Below, in pieces: positions 1 through 9,194 of a DNA stretch of 64,000 bases. This DNA is from Kineosporia mesophila (GTDB lineage: Bacteria > Actinomycetota > Actinomycetes > Actinomycetales > Kineosporiaceae): NCBI RefSeq assembly GCF_021129235.1, contig NZ_JAJOMA010000008.1, forward strand, positions 231,774 to 295,773. The letters run 5' to 3'. Position 1 is the stretch's first letter; each line of letters begins with the position of its first letter. Below the pieces are notes generated by a model. That model did no database searches, had not been told where the DNA came from, and saw only the letters and a program-made list of their open reading frames with translations. The translations under genes and the position numbers were made by a program.

Positions 1-1
1 G

Positions 2-787
2 ATCCTGCACGAGGTGCAGGGACGCCTGACGAAGCTGCGGCGGCGTTTTCGCGGCCGCATCCGGGGCATGGGCGTTTCCGTGCCCGGGCTGGTGGCGATG
101 GACCGGCTGATCGAGGCGAGCACGCTGGGCTGGTCGGGCCTGGACCTGAGCGTGCTGTGGCCCAAGGCCCCGGTGATGGCGGTGGGCAACGACGCCACGT
201 TCGCGGCCTCCGCGGAGTCGCGGAGGGGGGCCGCGGTCGGGGCCGCGATGGCCCTGCACATCCGGGTGGACGCGGGTCTCGGCGGCGCGCTGGTGGAGTC
301 GGGCCGGGTGCTCACCGGTGCGGTCGGGCTGGGTGGGGAGTTCGGTCACGTGCCCTTCGCAGGGGACGACGTGGAGTGTCCCTGCGGGGCCCGGGGCTGC
401 TGGGGGGCCAGTCTGGACGGCTTCGCCCTGGCCCGGTTGCTGGGTCAGCCGGTGCCGGCCGATCCGGTGGCCTACGCCCGGCGGGTGGTGGCCTCCGAGG
501 GCGGGACCGAGCGGCAGGCCGTGGAACTCGTCGCCAGCCGGCTCGGGCGGGGGATCGCCGGGCTGGTCAACGCGGTGGACCCGGAACTGGTGACCGTCGG
601 CGGGCTGGGCGTGGACTACCTGAACGCGGCCTCGCGCGCGCTGGACGACGCGTACCTGGCCGGTCTGATGGCCTTCCGCCGCGCCGACCCGCCACCGGTG
701 CTCGCCGCGCAGTTGCTGGAGGGCGGTCCGGTGGCGGGGGCGGCCGAGGAGGCCTGGACGCGATTGTGGCCGTTGCTGCCGACCTGA
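2..787 (+). CDS. ROK family sugar kinase/regulator, 5' truncated by window edge
   Basis: The frame is open from base 2, so the N-terminus lies outside the window; about 260 C-terminal residues are visible. The ROK signature is clear: a GEFGHVP stretch followed by a zinc-binding CPCGARGCW cluster, then the C-terminal helical part with VDPELVTVGG. ROK proteins are either sugar kinases (glucokinase type) or NagC/XylR-like repressors carrying an N-terminal winged helix. The visible part begins with LTKLRRRFRGRIRGMGVSVP, where a helix and the start of the actin-like fold would sit, so the missing part decides between kinase and repressor. The usual final Glu of the zinc motif is replaced by Gly (GCWG). 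The repressor type is slightly favoured because the catalytic Asp region reads VGNDATFAA, which is common to both. Confidence 0.85.
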   Translation: MLHEVQGRLTKLRRRFRGRIRGMGVSVPGLVAMDRLIEASTLGWSGLDLSVLWPKAPVMAVGNDATFAASAESRRGAAVGAAMALHIRVDAGLGGALVESGRVLTGAVGLGGEFGHVPFAGDDVECPCGARGCWGASLDGFALARLLGQPVPADPVAYARRVVASEGGTERQAVELVASRLGRGIAGLVNAVDPELVTVGGLGVDYLNAASRALDDAYLAGLMAFRRADPPPVLAAQLLEGGPVAGAAEEAWTRLWPLLPT

Positions 788-796
788 TCCGTTCTG

Positions 797-1171
797 CTAG
801 TGCAGGAACAGGCAGAACGGGTGGCCCGAGGGGTCACTGAGCACGCGGACGTCGTCCTGGGGCTGGAAGTCGTGCAGCACGGCGCCGCACTCCTGGGCGA
901 AGGCCACGGCCGGTGCCAGATCCGTGACCTGAATGTCCAGGTGCACCTGCATCGGGGTGCGGTCGGTGCCGGCCGGCCAGACCGGAGGACGGTAGTTCGT
1001 CTCCAGCTGGAACGACAGGCCCGGCCCGGCCGGGGCCCCGAGCTTGCGCCAGCCCGGTAGCTCGTCCTGCGTCAGTTCCCAGCCCAGCAGGCGGATGTAG
1101 AACTCCGACAACATCTGCACGTCGTCGGTGTCGAGCACGATGCCACTCAGTGACAGATCCGGTCGATCCAC
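797..1171 (-). CDS. VOC family (glyoxalase/bleomycin-resistance fold) protein
   Basis: A 124-residue single VOC domain. It opens with LSGIVLDTDDVQMLSEFYIRLLG, the usual first beta-alpha unit, and ends with the typical DPSGHPFCLF strand. I chose the GTG at 1171 because AAGGGG stands 6 bases upstream; the frame stays open further upstream but without a ribosome site. VOC proteins of this size act as dimers in drug binding, glyoxalase or dioxygenase-like chemistry, and the substrate cannot be read from sequence. It is divergent from the dehydratase gene, with only about 27 bases between the two starts, so the promoters overlap. Confidence 0.85.
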   Translation of the reverse strand: MDRPDLSLSGIVLDTDDVQMLSEFYIRLLGWELTQDELPGWRKLGAPAGPGLSFQLETNYRPPVWPAGTDRTPMQVHLDIQVTDLAPAVAFAQECGAVLHDFQPQDDVRVLSDPSGHPFCLFLH

Positions 1172-1198
1172 GAGATCCCCTTCTCTAGGATGCAGTCC

Positions 1199-2161
1199 AT
1201 GTCTGTTTCCTACTCCGATGTCGAAGCCGCGGCCGAGCGTATCGCCGGAGTGGTACACCGCACACCCGTGATGACCAGCCGCCGCATTGACGACCAGGCC
1301 GGCGCCCAGATCTTTCTCAAGTGCGAGAACCTGCAAAGGGCAGGTGCCTTCAAGATCCGGGGCGCCTACAACACGCTGGCCCGGCTGGACGGCGCGCAGC
1401 GGCGGGCCGGGGTTGTCGCGTACTCCTCGGGCAACCACTCCCAGGCCGTGGCCCTGGCCGCGAGTATTCTCGGAATGTCAGCCACGATCGTCATGCCGCA
1501 CGACACCCCGGCCTCGAAACTGGCTGCCACACAAGGCTACGGTGCTCATGTCGTGCACTACGACCGCTACACCGAAGACCGGGCGGCGATCGCCCAGGCA
1601 CTCGCCGTGGAGAAGGGTCTCACCGTCGTGCCGCCGTTCGACGACCCGTCCGTGATCGCGGGTCAGGGCACGGCCGCCAAGGAACTGCTGGAAGACGTCG
1701 ACGGCCTCGATGCGGTCTTCGCCCCTCTCGGGGGTGGTGGGTTGCTGGCCGGAACCGCGCTCAGCGTGCGCGCTCTCGCGCCCGCTGCCCGGGTGTACGG
1801 GGTCGAACCGGAGGCCGGCGACGACGGCGCGCAGTCGTTCCGCTCGGGAGAGATCGTCACCATCGCGGCCCCGAGAACGATCGCCGACGGTGCGCAGACC
1901 ACGGCGCTGGGCGGGCACACCTTCCCGATCATCGCCAGTCTCGTGACCGACGTCCTCACTGCGACTGATGCCGAACTGATCGACAGCATGCGGCTTCTCG
2001 CCGGTTCGGCGAAACTCGTGGTGGAGCCGACCGGCGCCCTGGGCCTGGCCGCCGCGTTGCGCCTGGCCCAGGGCGAGCTGGCCGGCCGCCGGATCGGGGT
2101 GGTACTCAGCGGCGGGAACGTCGACCTGGACCGCTACGCGTCGTTCATCGGCCGCGGATGA
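1199..2161 (+). CDS. Threonine/serine dehydratase (PLP fold type II)
   Basis: About 320 residues, the length of catabolic threonine dehydratase/serine racemase rather than the longer biosynthetic IlvA with its ACT domain. The PLP lysine lies in GAFKIRGA near residue 50, SSGNHSQAVA follows, and the glycine-rich phosphate loop is GGGGLLAG near residue 175; it ends with SGGNVDL. It should deaminate threonine to 2-oxobutyrate and/or serine to pyruvate in the cytoplasm. Two in-frame ATGs exist (1190 and 1199). AGGA at 1187-1190 is 8 bases before 1199 and overlaps the first, so 1199 is preferred. Its 3' end overlaps the convergent GGDEF/EAL gene by 17 bases. Confidence 0.9.
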   Translation: MSVSYSDVEAAAERIAGVVHRTPVMTSRRIDDQAGAQIFLKCENLQRAGAFKIRGAYNTLARLDGAQRRAGVVAYSSGNHSQAVALAASILGMSATIVMPHDTPASKLAATQGYGAHVVHYDRYTEDRAAIAQALAVEKGLTVVPPFDDPSVIAGQGTAAKELLEDVDGLDAVFAPLGGGGLLAGTALSVRALAPAARVYGVEPEAGDDGAQSFRSGEIVTIAAPRTIADGAQTTALGGHTFPIIASLVTDVLTATDAELIDSMRLLAGSAKLVVEPTGALGLAAALRLAQGELAGRRIGVVLSGGNVDLDRYASFIGRG

Positions 2162-4010
2162 GGTAGTCGCCGGCCTCGGGAACCGGCAGCGGGGCGCTGT
2201 AGTAGGTGCCCTGGGCGTGGTCGGCGCCCATCGAGATGATCAGCGCCTCGTCCTGCTCGGTCTTCACTCCCTCGACGGTGACCGCCAGACCCAGCCGGTG
2301 GGCCAGGGCGATGGTCGCGGCGAGCACGTCGCGCCGGGCCGAGCTGTGGGCCGGCGGCTGGTGGTGACGCGCGGCGCCGAACAGGCGGTCGGTGAGACGG
2401 GCCGGCGCCGGTTCGGGCCGGGCGCTGACTTCCTGCGTGTCCTGGGTGGAGAGGAACTCACCGGCCAGCTTGAGCGTGTGCACGCCGAGCGCGGGCAGGT
2501 CGGGCAGCCGCGCGAGATGGGCCTGACCGGTGCCGAAGTCGTCGAGGGCCAGGCTGACACCGATGTGGGCGAGGTCGCGGATCACGCTGCGCGTGGCCGG
2601 GTCACCCAGCGCCGCGTCTTCGGTGATCTCCAGTTGCAGCAGTTCGGCCGGCAGACCGGTGCGCTCGAGGATCGTGACCACGTCGCGCACCGTGGCCGGC
2701 TCGGTCAGCTGCTGGGGGTCGAGATTGACCGAGACGACCGGTCCCCGCGGCAGCAGGTGGTTCCAGGCCAGCCCCTGACGGCAGGCCCGTTCCAGCACGC
2801 TGCGCCCGAGTTCGTCGATCAGCCCGGCCCGCTGGGCGAGCGGGATGAACGCGTGCGGCTCCAGCAGGCCGTGGCGTTCGTGCTCCCACCGGGCCAGCGC
2901 CTCAACCGTCTCGACCCGGCCCGAGCGCAACCCCACGATCGGCTGGTAGTGCGCCAGCAGTCGTCCCGACCCGATGGCGCCGGGCAGTTCCGCGGCCAGG
3001 GCGAGCCCGGCGACCTGCTTGGTGGCGCGCTCGATCTCGAACAGGGCGATCGACCCGGTGCCGCGCTCGCGGGCCCAGGAACCGGCCAGGCCGGCGTCGC
3101 GCAGCACGGTCTCCGGCTCGGCGGAGTCGGTGAGCCGCGAGACGACCCCGACCGACGGTGACAGCACCATGGCCCGGTCGCCCAGGCTGATCGGCGCACG
3201 CACCGCGAGCTGGGCGGCCGCCACCCGCTGGAGGACGTTCTCCTGACCCGCGGTGGGCGACTTCGTGCCGATGGCCGCCACGATGAACTCGTCGCGCCCG
3301 ATCCGGCCGATCAGGTCGTCCTCACCACCGAAACGGGCCGACAGCCGCTCGGCGACGGTGCGCAGCAGCTCATCTCCCACGTCCGTGCCGAAACCCCGGT
3401 CGAGGGGCTCGAACCCGTCCAGCGAGAGCAGGCAGACGCCGAGCACGCCCGGGGGAGAGGTGGCCAGCCGGTCGGTGAGCGCGGCGACGAAGCCCTTGCG
3501 GTTGAGCAGGCCGGTCACCGGGTCGAGCAGCTCGGCCTGGCGCCGGTCGGCCCGCGCCCGTTCCAGCGCCAGCAGCGCGGAACTGCGGATGGCGTCCTGC
3601 TCCTCGAGCGTGCGGTCGCGCACCGCCCGCACGAAGCCCTGGCTGATGAACGAGACGATCTCGGCCACGCGCTCCTGCCGGTCGTCGTCGGCCGGGACCA
3701 GGAACTTGCGCATGACCAGGGCGTTGGTGCGGCCGAGGGCGATCGGGGAGCCGAAACCCAGAGTGACGAGCGCCTGGCCGATCTCGGTGCCGGGGGAGGG
3801 GTCGAACGGGGTGCGCCCCAGCGTGTCGATCAGCCGGATGGTCCAGCGGCGCAGCTCGGCCACCACCACGGTGCGGTCGGCGGTGACGTAGCCGGTGGAG
3901 GAGAGCAGTCGGGCCCACTCCCAGGCGAACAGGGCGGTGTCGATGGCTGCCTCGTCCGGGGGCGTGGGATGACCATTGGTGATGACCGTGGGAATTCTCT
4001 CCGGGCTCAT
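2145..4010 (-). CDS. Degenerate GGDEF plus EAL domain protein (c-di-GMP turnover or sensing)
   Basis: About 621 residues: a helical N-terminal region (1-180), a GGDEF-like domain (about 185-345) and an EAL domain (about 355-615). The GGDEF motif reads G238-R-D-E-F, so the second glycine is lost; the LDPVTGLLNRKGF lead-in is intact. The EAL domain keeps E370-A-L, SVNLD, the ITE motif, DDFGTG and VEGV, but the usual KID is TLKLAGEF and the final QGY is QGT. The protein may therefore be a phosphodiesterase with a regulatory GGDEF, or a non-catalytic c-di-GMP receptor. No membrane segment or PAS domain is evident. The ATG at 4010 is chosen because GAGG lies 5 bases upstream; the frame continues open to 4163 in low-complexity residues. 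Confidence 0.88.
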   Translation of the reverse strand: MSPERIPTVITNGHPTPPDEAAIDTALFAWEWARLLSSTGYVTADRTVVVAELRRWTIRLIDTLGRTPFDPSPGTEIGQALVTLGFGSPIALGRTNALVMRKFLVPADDDRQERVAEIVSFISQGFVRAVRDRTLEEQDAIRSSALLALERARADRRQAELLDPVTGLLNRKGFVAALTDRLATSPPGVLGVCLLSLDGFEPLDRGFGTDVGDELLRTVAERLSARFGGEDDLIGRIGRDEFIVAAIGTKSPTAGQENVLQRVAAAQLAVRAPISLGDRAMVLSPSVGVVSRLTDSAEPETVLRDAGLAGSWARERGTGSIALFEIERATKQVAGLALAAELPGAIGSGRLLAHYQPIVGLRSGRVETVEALARWEHERHGLLEPHAFIPLAQRAGLIDELGRSVLERACRQGLAWNHLLPRGPVVSVNLDPQQLTEPATVRDVVTILERTGLPAELLQLEITEDAALGDPATRSVIRDLAHIGVSLALDDFGTGQAHLARLPDLPALGVHTLKLAGEFLSTQDTQEVSARPEPAPARLTDRLFGAARHHQPPAHSSARRDVLAATIALAHRLGLAVTVEGVKTEQDEALIISMGADHAQGTYYSAPLPVPEAGDYLIRGR

Positions 4011-4620
4011 CCGGGCCTCGCCGTTGCCTTTGCTGTTCAGGAATGGACCGTTCAGGAGGGGACGTGCGCCGTTGGCGCCGGCGCGGATACGCACCAGGTG
4101 TCTCGGTATTCCGTTCGTCGTGCCGGCTGGGATCGTCTTGGCCCGTTCGGGGCTGGGGTCCACCGGAATCCTCCGCAGCTCAGTGCAAGGAACTCAGTCC
4201 AACAAGGCCGGCGCAGCAGGTCGCTGCAGCACCGCGACGCACATGCGCCGTCGTCGTGCCGTGGTAGTGGTGCCCACCCGGCAGTGGTCTCAGCCGTCGT
4301 CCGAGCCTAGTGGGTGGATTTGCACATACCTAGCGGAAGCGGGCGCTGCTTCGGGGAATGGCGCTGACCAGGGCGGACGGCGTGTCGCGGGCCGCGAAGG
4401 CCTCGCGCACCCACGACAGGGATGCAGTACGGGTGCCATCACTCGGTTCGGACCCGCAGAAGCTTTAACTCAGAGTTGACGTCCACTACAGTGAGCGACG
4501 CCAATTCGGATGGCGGAGTGGAGCCCGGTCAGCGCCCGCAGGGAATGCACACTGCGCCCCGGGGCAGCCTGAGGGTCGAGGAGCCTGCGAGGTTCCTGAA
4601 CACGTGGAAGGGGCTTCGCC
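4011..4620. other. Long intergenic region between divergent genes
   Basis: No convincing gene: the open frames here lack ribosome sites and the third-position bias of the neighbours. A possible promoter for the downstream pair is a TACAGT -10-like hexamer at 4487-4492, with no good -35. The stretch is slightly less GC-rich than the flanking genes. Confidence 0.5.
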
Positions 4621-4893
4621 GTGCCGGAGGACCTTTCGGAGGTCGATCTCTCGGGTGTCGCCGTCGGCGGCGCCGGACTCCTCCTTGTCGTGCTCGGATG
4701 TGCGGTGGTCTTTCTCGCCGTGCGCTACCGGCGCGAGAACGTCCAGCTGAGAGCGAGAAACACCGAGTTGTCGATGGAGAACGATCGCTGGCACGAGGAT
4801 TTCGCGGCGGCGACCGGTGAGCTCACCGCCCTGCGCGAAGGTCTTCACGCCGACTGTGCCTATCGTGGATCTGGCCGGGCGGAGGCGTCATGA
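4621..4893 (+). CDS. Small membrane protein with cytoplasmic coiled coil
   Basis: 90 residues starting at GTG with GGAAGGGG about 7 bases upstream. Residues 12-35 (VAVGGAGLLLVVLGCAVVFL) form one membrane segment. It is followed by RYRRE and a helix rich in Glu, Arg and Leu (ENVQLRARNTELSMENDRW) that should form a coiled coil. The stop overlaps the next start as ATGA, so the two are translationally coupled and probably work together. The layout (one TM, basic stop-transfer, coiled coil) resembles small scaffold or divisome-type proteins, but I do not recognise a family. Confidence 0.7.
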   Translation: MPEDLSEVDLSGVAVGGAGLLLVVLGCAVVFLAVRYRRENVQLRARNTELSMENDRWHEDFAAATGELTALREGLHADCAYRGSGRAEAS

Positions 4894-7800
4894 GCGACTT
4901 CCGCGCCGGGTCGAAGGTCGCCCAGGTGCGCCGTCTCGCCGGTGAGATGCTCGACAGTGCAGCCGATTCGGCCGGGCGCACGCGCGTCGAGATGGAGCGC
5001 AACCCGGAACTGACGGTGGCCGCGTTCGCGATCTCCGCCCTGCTGCTGGTGCTCGTGTTGCTGGTGATACGTGCGATCCGTCGTAGCGCTCGCCGTCACC
5101 AGGCGGCCGGACTGCGCGACGACCTGGTCGACGCGGTGCGGATGGGCGAGATCGACGTCAACGACTTCCGGGTCTTCGCGATGATCGACTTCTGCGACCG
5201 GGTGGCCCGGCACGGTCGCCGCCCCCACTCCGGCCGGCACGCGAGCAGCCGGCCGGTGCTCGACAGTGCCCTGGCCAGCAGTCTGATCAGTGCGGTCGGG
5301 CCGGGCAGTCTGCTGCCGCCCGGGGGGCCGTTCTGGCCGTACGCCGCGCCCGAGCCCGGTGAGGTCGAGGTCACCGACGTGTGGGTGCGGGCCGTCGGTT
5401 TCCAGCGCCAGATCGTGGGTGAGCGGCGCAGTCGTCTCGACGAGACCGTCGAGGCCGTGCCGACCCCCGGTTCCGGCCCGCGTCCGCGTCGGCTGGTGTC
5501 GGTGCCGACCGGTGAGGTCCCCGTCGCCGGCCCGTCCAAAGATGTTGCCGCACAAGATCGGCTGCTCTCCGCGGAGTCGGCCGCGGACGCCGGGTGGATG
5601 CTCGGGGACACCGCCGTGCGCGCCGAGCTCGACGCCGTGCGCGCGCTCGAGATCGCGCCCACCCCGGAGGGTGAGGGCGACCTGGACAGCGCGCCGGCGC
5701 GTTGGCACGAGACCCGGCCGGTCGCCGGCCTGCGCGACTCGCCGGTCGACGTCCGGTCGGTGGACGACGCCGGATCCCGGACGATCCTGCCGCTGACCGG
5801 CCCCATCGCCCTGGTGTCGGCGGTCGCGGCCGACGACGTCTGGAAGCCGGTCGGCGGTGAGCTGCGGATCCCCAGCCCGACCGGTTCTGACCTCGCGGTC
5901 GTCCACCCGTCGGGGATGTTGGAGGACGAGGCACCTGTTCGAGAGGCCGGTGCACCTACCGGGGCCGGTGGGTTGCCGGCTGCCGTCGGCCTCTCGCCGT
6001 CGGAATCACCTGCCGTGGATGTTCTTTCGGCCGGTAGTGCAGTTAATCGAGTGACTGATGCTGCCGGTGCGACGTTTGATGCTGCAGGAAGCCAGTCGGC
6101 TGGTGCCACCGGGAAGTCGCCGGCTGGCGCTGCGCGAGGCGCCGGCGAGGAACTCCTGCCGATCGCGGCTGCGGGACGTGGGGCGACCGGCGTTGGTGCT
6201 GGTGCGGCGGGAGGCCCGGTCGACCGTGGAGCGGACAGCCTGTCGGCGGCGGCCCTGAACGGGATGCCGGTCGATGCGGTCGGCGGCCCGGGGAATGGTG
6301 CGGCCGGCTCGGGGGTGAACTTCGCCACCGGGTCACGGGACGTGGCCGGTACCGGCACCGAAGCTGAGGACGATGCTCAGGAGTGTGCCCCTACGGGTGT
6401 TTCCACGGATGAGGCTGAGGTCCGCCCGGGAATGACGATGGCCGAGGCGATGCAGGTCGCGGCCACGCCTTCGGTCGGGGTGCCGGCCTGGGTGCCGGGG
6501 CGGGCGCCGTTCCCGAGTGCGCACGATGCGCTGTTCGGGCCGCTGGCCGGGCCGGTGGTGACCTCGGACGAGGAGCCCTCCGCCGAGCTGGAGCCGGTGT
6601 TCTTCGCGGCGACGCAGGCCAAGTGGGCGGCGTCCAGGGCGGCGCAGGACCGGGCCGCCCTGGAGAGGCTGGCCGGTGAGGTGGCCGAGCGCGAGCGGGC
6701 GCAGGCCCGGGCCGCCGCCGAGCGGCTCGGGGCCGAGCTCGTCGCGGCGGAGTGGGCGGCCCGGGAATGGGCAGCCGTCGAGCGGGTCGCGGCGGAGAAG
6801 GCCGCGGCCGAGCGGGGCGAGGCCGACCGCCGGGCGCGGTTGCGGGCCGACCTGGAACGTTTCGAGAAGGCCCGGGCCGCCGAGGTACGGGCCGAACGGG
6901 AGCGCCTGGAGCAGGCCCGGCTCACCGAGCTGCGGGCCGAGAAGGAACGCGCCGAGCGCCTGCACCTCGAGGCCGAGCACCTGCGCGCCGAGCGGGAGCT
7001 GGCCGCGGCCGAGTTCCGGGCCGCGGCGGAGTTCCGCGCCGCCGCCGCGGCCCGGGCCGCCGAGGCCCGCCGGGTGCTCGCCGCCCTGAAGAACCTGGAC
7101 ACCCCGATCGCCGACCAGGTCGCGGCGCAGGCTGCCGGGGCCGACGCGGCTGACAGGGCTGTGGCCGAGGCGTGGGGTGGGTCGGGAACCAGTGCGCCCG
7201 TGGTCGACGTGTCGATGGCGGCGGGCGAGGCGACCGGAACCGGCGTGTCCGCCGGTCTGGACGCGGTCACCGGGATCGGCGTGTCCGCTGGTGTGGACGC
7301 GGTGGCCGGGATCGGCGTGTCCGCCGGTGTGGACGAGGCCGCCGAGGCCGCCGAGGCCGCCGAGGCCGCCGAGGCGGACACGGTGAACCGGGTGGACGCG
7401 GCTGCCGGGGCTACGTGGCCGGACGCGGAGGCCCGGGCGGAAGCGGTTGCCCGGTCCCAGATGCCGACGGAGATGCCGACGGAGATGGATGCCGAGGCGG
7501 ATGCCCCGGTCGTGCGGTCCATCGACCTGCGCGGGCTGGAGGCTCCGCAGCACATCGATCTCACCCGCATCGAGCGCGAGCAGGCAGAGCGTGAGCCGGC
7601 CGGGGGCGAGCAGTTCAGGGGTGAGCAGTTCGGGGACGGGCAGTTCGGCCGGGTTCCGGCGTCGGCGCGGCTGGGTCGTCACGAGCTGCGGGACATCGGG
7701 GCAGCCTCGGCGCCGGTTCACCACGGGACACGTCGTGAGTCGTGGCCGGACTCCTCGGCCACGCAGGATCACCTGAGCCTGAAGATGACGCACGGTTCGC

Positions 7801-9194
7801 CGGTGCAGACGTTCGCGGGTGGGTTCCCGGGTGAGGCGAGGGACGGTCTGCGGTCCGGTACGGCGGGGGGATCCGCGGACGGGGCGGCATCCCGTGCGGA
7901 GGTCCCGGCCCGCCGGACGGGGCGCCGCGCCGATCTGTCCCGCCACCAGGCGGGCCGCCCCAAGAACGCGATCTCCGGGCCGATCGACCTGCCGTTCTTC
8001 CCGAGGACAGCCGAGGCCCCCGAGACCAACCCGATCCCGGTGCTCGACGTGCCCGGCCCGGAGGGGCGGCGGACCACCGATGGCCCGAACGAGAGCAACG
8101 GACGGACCCCCACGTCACCGGAGACCTCCGCGATGTCCGTCGTCGCGCCGGGCCCCGACGGGACGCCCACCGGCCCGAGGTTCGACGGCACATCGGCCGG
8201 AGGCACGTTGTCGTCCGACGGCGTGTCTTTCGGGAGTGTGGCCCCCAGGATTGCGGCGTCCGAGGGTGCGGCGTCCGAGGGTGCGGCGTCCGGGGGTACG
8301 GAGTTCGGGAGCGTGGTCTCCGGGGGTGCGGAGTTCGGGAGTGCCGCCTCCGTGAGTGCGGCCTCCGTGAGTGCGGCCTCCGAGGGAGCGAAGTTCGGGA
8401 GTGCGTCCCCCAGGATTGCGGCGTCCGAGGGAGCGGCCTTCGAGGAAGCGGCCTTCGGGGGTGCGGAGTTCGGGGGTGCGGAGTTCGGGGGTGCGGAGTT
8501 CGGGGGTGCGGCGCCCAGGGGTGCGGAGTTCGAGGCTGTGTCGTCCGCCGGTGCCGGGTTCTCGGTTCCGGCGTCGGGACACGCTTCGTCTGTGGGAGCG
8601 CCGTTCGTCTATTCGTCGTCCGCCACGTCGGCCATCGACATGACGTCAGTTGAGCCGTCGTCCGCGGCCGGTCGGGTCACTGATGCCGACGCCGGGGACG
8701 AGTCGTACACCGGCACGTCGGTCCCGAGTTCGTCGTTCACCGACGCCGCCTCCGTGAGGGGCCTGGCGACGGACCGGTCGCCTTCGGATGCCTCGTCCTC
8801 CAGCACTTCGGCCACGGATCCCACGTCCGCAAGCACTTCGTCCGCAAGCACTTCGTCCTCCAGCACCTCGTCCTCTGACTCCACCACGGCCCAGCGGGGC
8901 TCGGGGCACCGGCCTCGCTGGATGGCGCCGGGCGAGCGGGTCGGTGGGGTTATGGAGAAGGGGGCGGACGATGCCGGGACTCAGGGGAGTGGGGCGGCGC
9001 GGACCGGGTTCTGGGGGTTGCTTCCCGTTCGGCGCCCGCGCACCACGCTCACTGAGGTGACCGGGCACGGCAAGCCGCCGGGGGCCCTGGTGCCGTTCAC
9101 CGGGCAGATTCCGGTGCAGGGCGGTTCAGGCGGTTCAGGTGGTACGGACGGGCAGGATCTGCGGGAGAACGAGGGCGAAGCAGTTCGGCACTGA
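4890..9194 (+). CDS. Very large membrane-anchored, coiled-coil and repeat-rich protein of unknown function
   Basis: 1434 residues, coupled to the upstream gene through ATGA. Residues about 33-60 are one membrane segment (VAAFAISALLLVLVLLVIRA) with a basic flank. A compact segment at about 70-115 (DDLVDAVRMGEIDVNDFRVF) looks folded. The rest is low-complexity Ala/Gly/Val/Pro sequence interrupted by a long Ala/Glu/Arg coiled coil (about 573-732). It also contains three 12-residue repeats with GVSAGVDAV (about 778-814), a run of (E/A)AAEAAEA, and Gly-Ala-Glu-Phe pentads (about 1118-1210). A Ser/Thr-rich tract (about 1290-1330) precedes a C-terminal RRPRTTL segment. No signal peptidase site or enzyme motif is visible. 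Third-position GC supports one continuous reading frame; the repeats also keep other frames open. Function unknown; a structural or scaffold role is an inference. Confidence 0.75.
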   Translation: MSDFRAGSKVAQVRRLAGEMLDSAADSAGRTRVEMERNPELTVAAFAISALLLVLVLLVIRAIRRSARRHQAAGLRDDLVDAVRMGEIDVNDFRVFAMIDFCDRVARHGRRPHSGRHASSRPVLDSALASSLISAVGPGSLLPPGGPFWPYAAPEPGEVEVTDVWVRAVGFQRQIVGERRSRLDETVEAVPTPGSGPRPRRLVSVPTGEVPVAGPSKDVAAQDRLLSAESAADAGWMLGDTAVRAELDAVRALEIAPTPEGEGDLDSAPARWHETRPVAGLRDSPVDVRSVDDAGSRTILPLTGPIALVSAVAADDVWKPVGGELRIPSPTGSDLAVVHPSGMLEDEAPVREAGAPTGAGGLPAAVGLSPSESPAVDVLSAGSAVNRVTDAAGATFDAAGSQSAGATGKSPAGAARGAGEELLPIAAAGRGATGVGAGAAGGPVDRGADSLSAAALNGMPVDAVGGPGNGAAGSGVNFATGSRDVAGTGTEAEDDAQECAPTGVSTDEAEVRPGMTMAEAMQVAATPSVGVPAWVPGRAPFPSAHDALFGPLAGPVVTSDEEPSAELEPVFFAATQAKWAASRAAQDRAALERLAGEVAERERAQARAAAERLGAELVAAEWAAREWAAVERVAAEKAAAERGEADRRARLRADLERFEKARAAEVRAERERLEQARLTELRAEKERAERLHLEAEHLRAERELAAAEFRAAAEFRAAAAARAAEARRVLAALKNLDTPIADQVAAQAAGADAADRAVAEAWGGSGTSAPVVDVSMAAGEATGTGVSAGLDAVTGIGVSAGVDAVAGIGVSAGVDEAAEAAEAAEAAEADTVNRVDAAAGATWPDAEARAEAVARSQMPTEMPTEMDAEADAPVVRSIDLRGLEAPQHIDLTRIEREQAEREPAGGEQFRGEQFGDGQFGRVPASARLGRHELRDIGAASAPVHHGTRRESWPDSSATQDHLSLKMTHGSPVQTFAGGFPGEARDGLRSGTAGGSADGAASRAEVPARRTGRRADLSRHQAGRPKNAISGPIDLPFFPRTAEAPETNPIPVLDVPGPEGRRTTDGPNESNGRTPTSPETSAMSVVAPGPDGTPTGPRFDGTSAGGTLSSDGVSFGSVAPRIAASEGAASEGAASGGTEFGSVVSGGAEFGSAASVSAASVSAASEGAKFGSASPRIAASEGAAFEEAAFGGAEFGGAEFGGAEFGGAAPRGAEFEAVSSAGAGFSVPASGHASSVGAPFVYSSSATSAIDMTSVEPSSAAGRVTDADAGDESYTGTSVPSSSFTDAASVRGLATDRSPSDASSSSTSATDPTSASTSSASTSSSSTSSSDSTTAQRGSGHRPRWMAPGERVGGVMEKGADDAGTQGSGAARTGFWGLLPVRRPRTTLTEVTGHGKPPGALVPFTGQIPVQGGSGGSGGTDGQDLRENEGEAVRH

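Noticed and set aside
4422..4820. Frame overlapping the small membrane protein gene in another phase
   Set aside because: No ribosome site; the ATGA-coupled frame with TM and coiled coil is the real gene.
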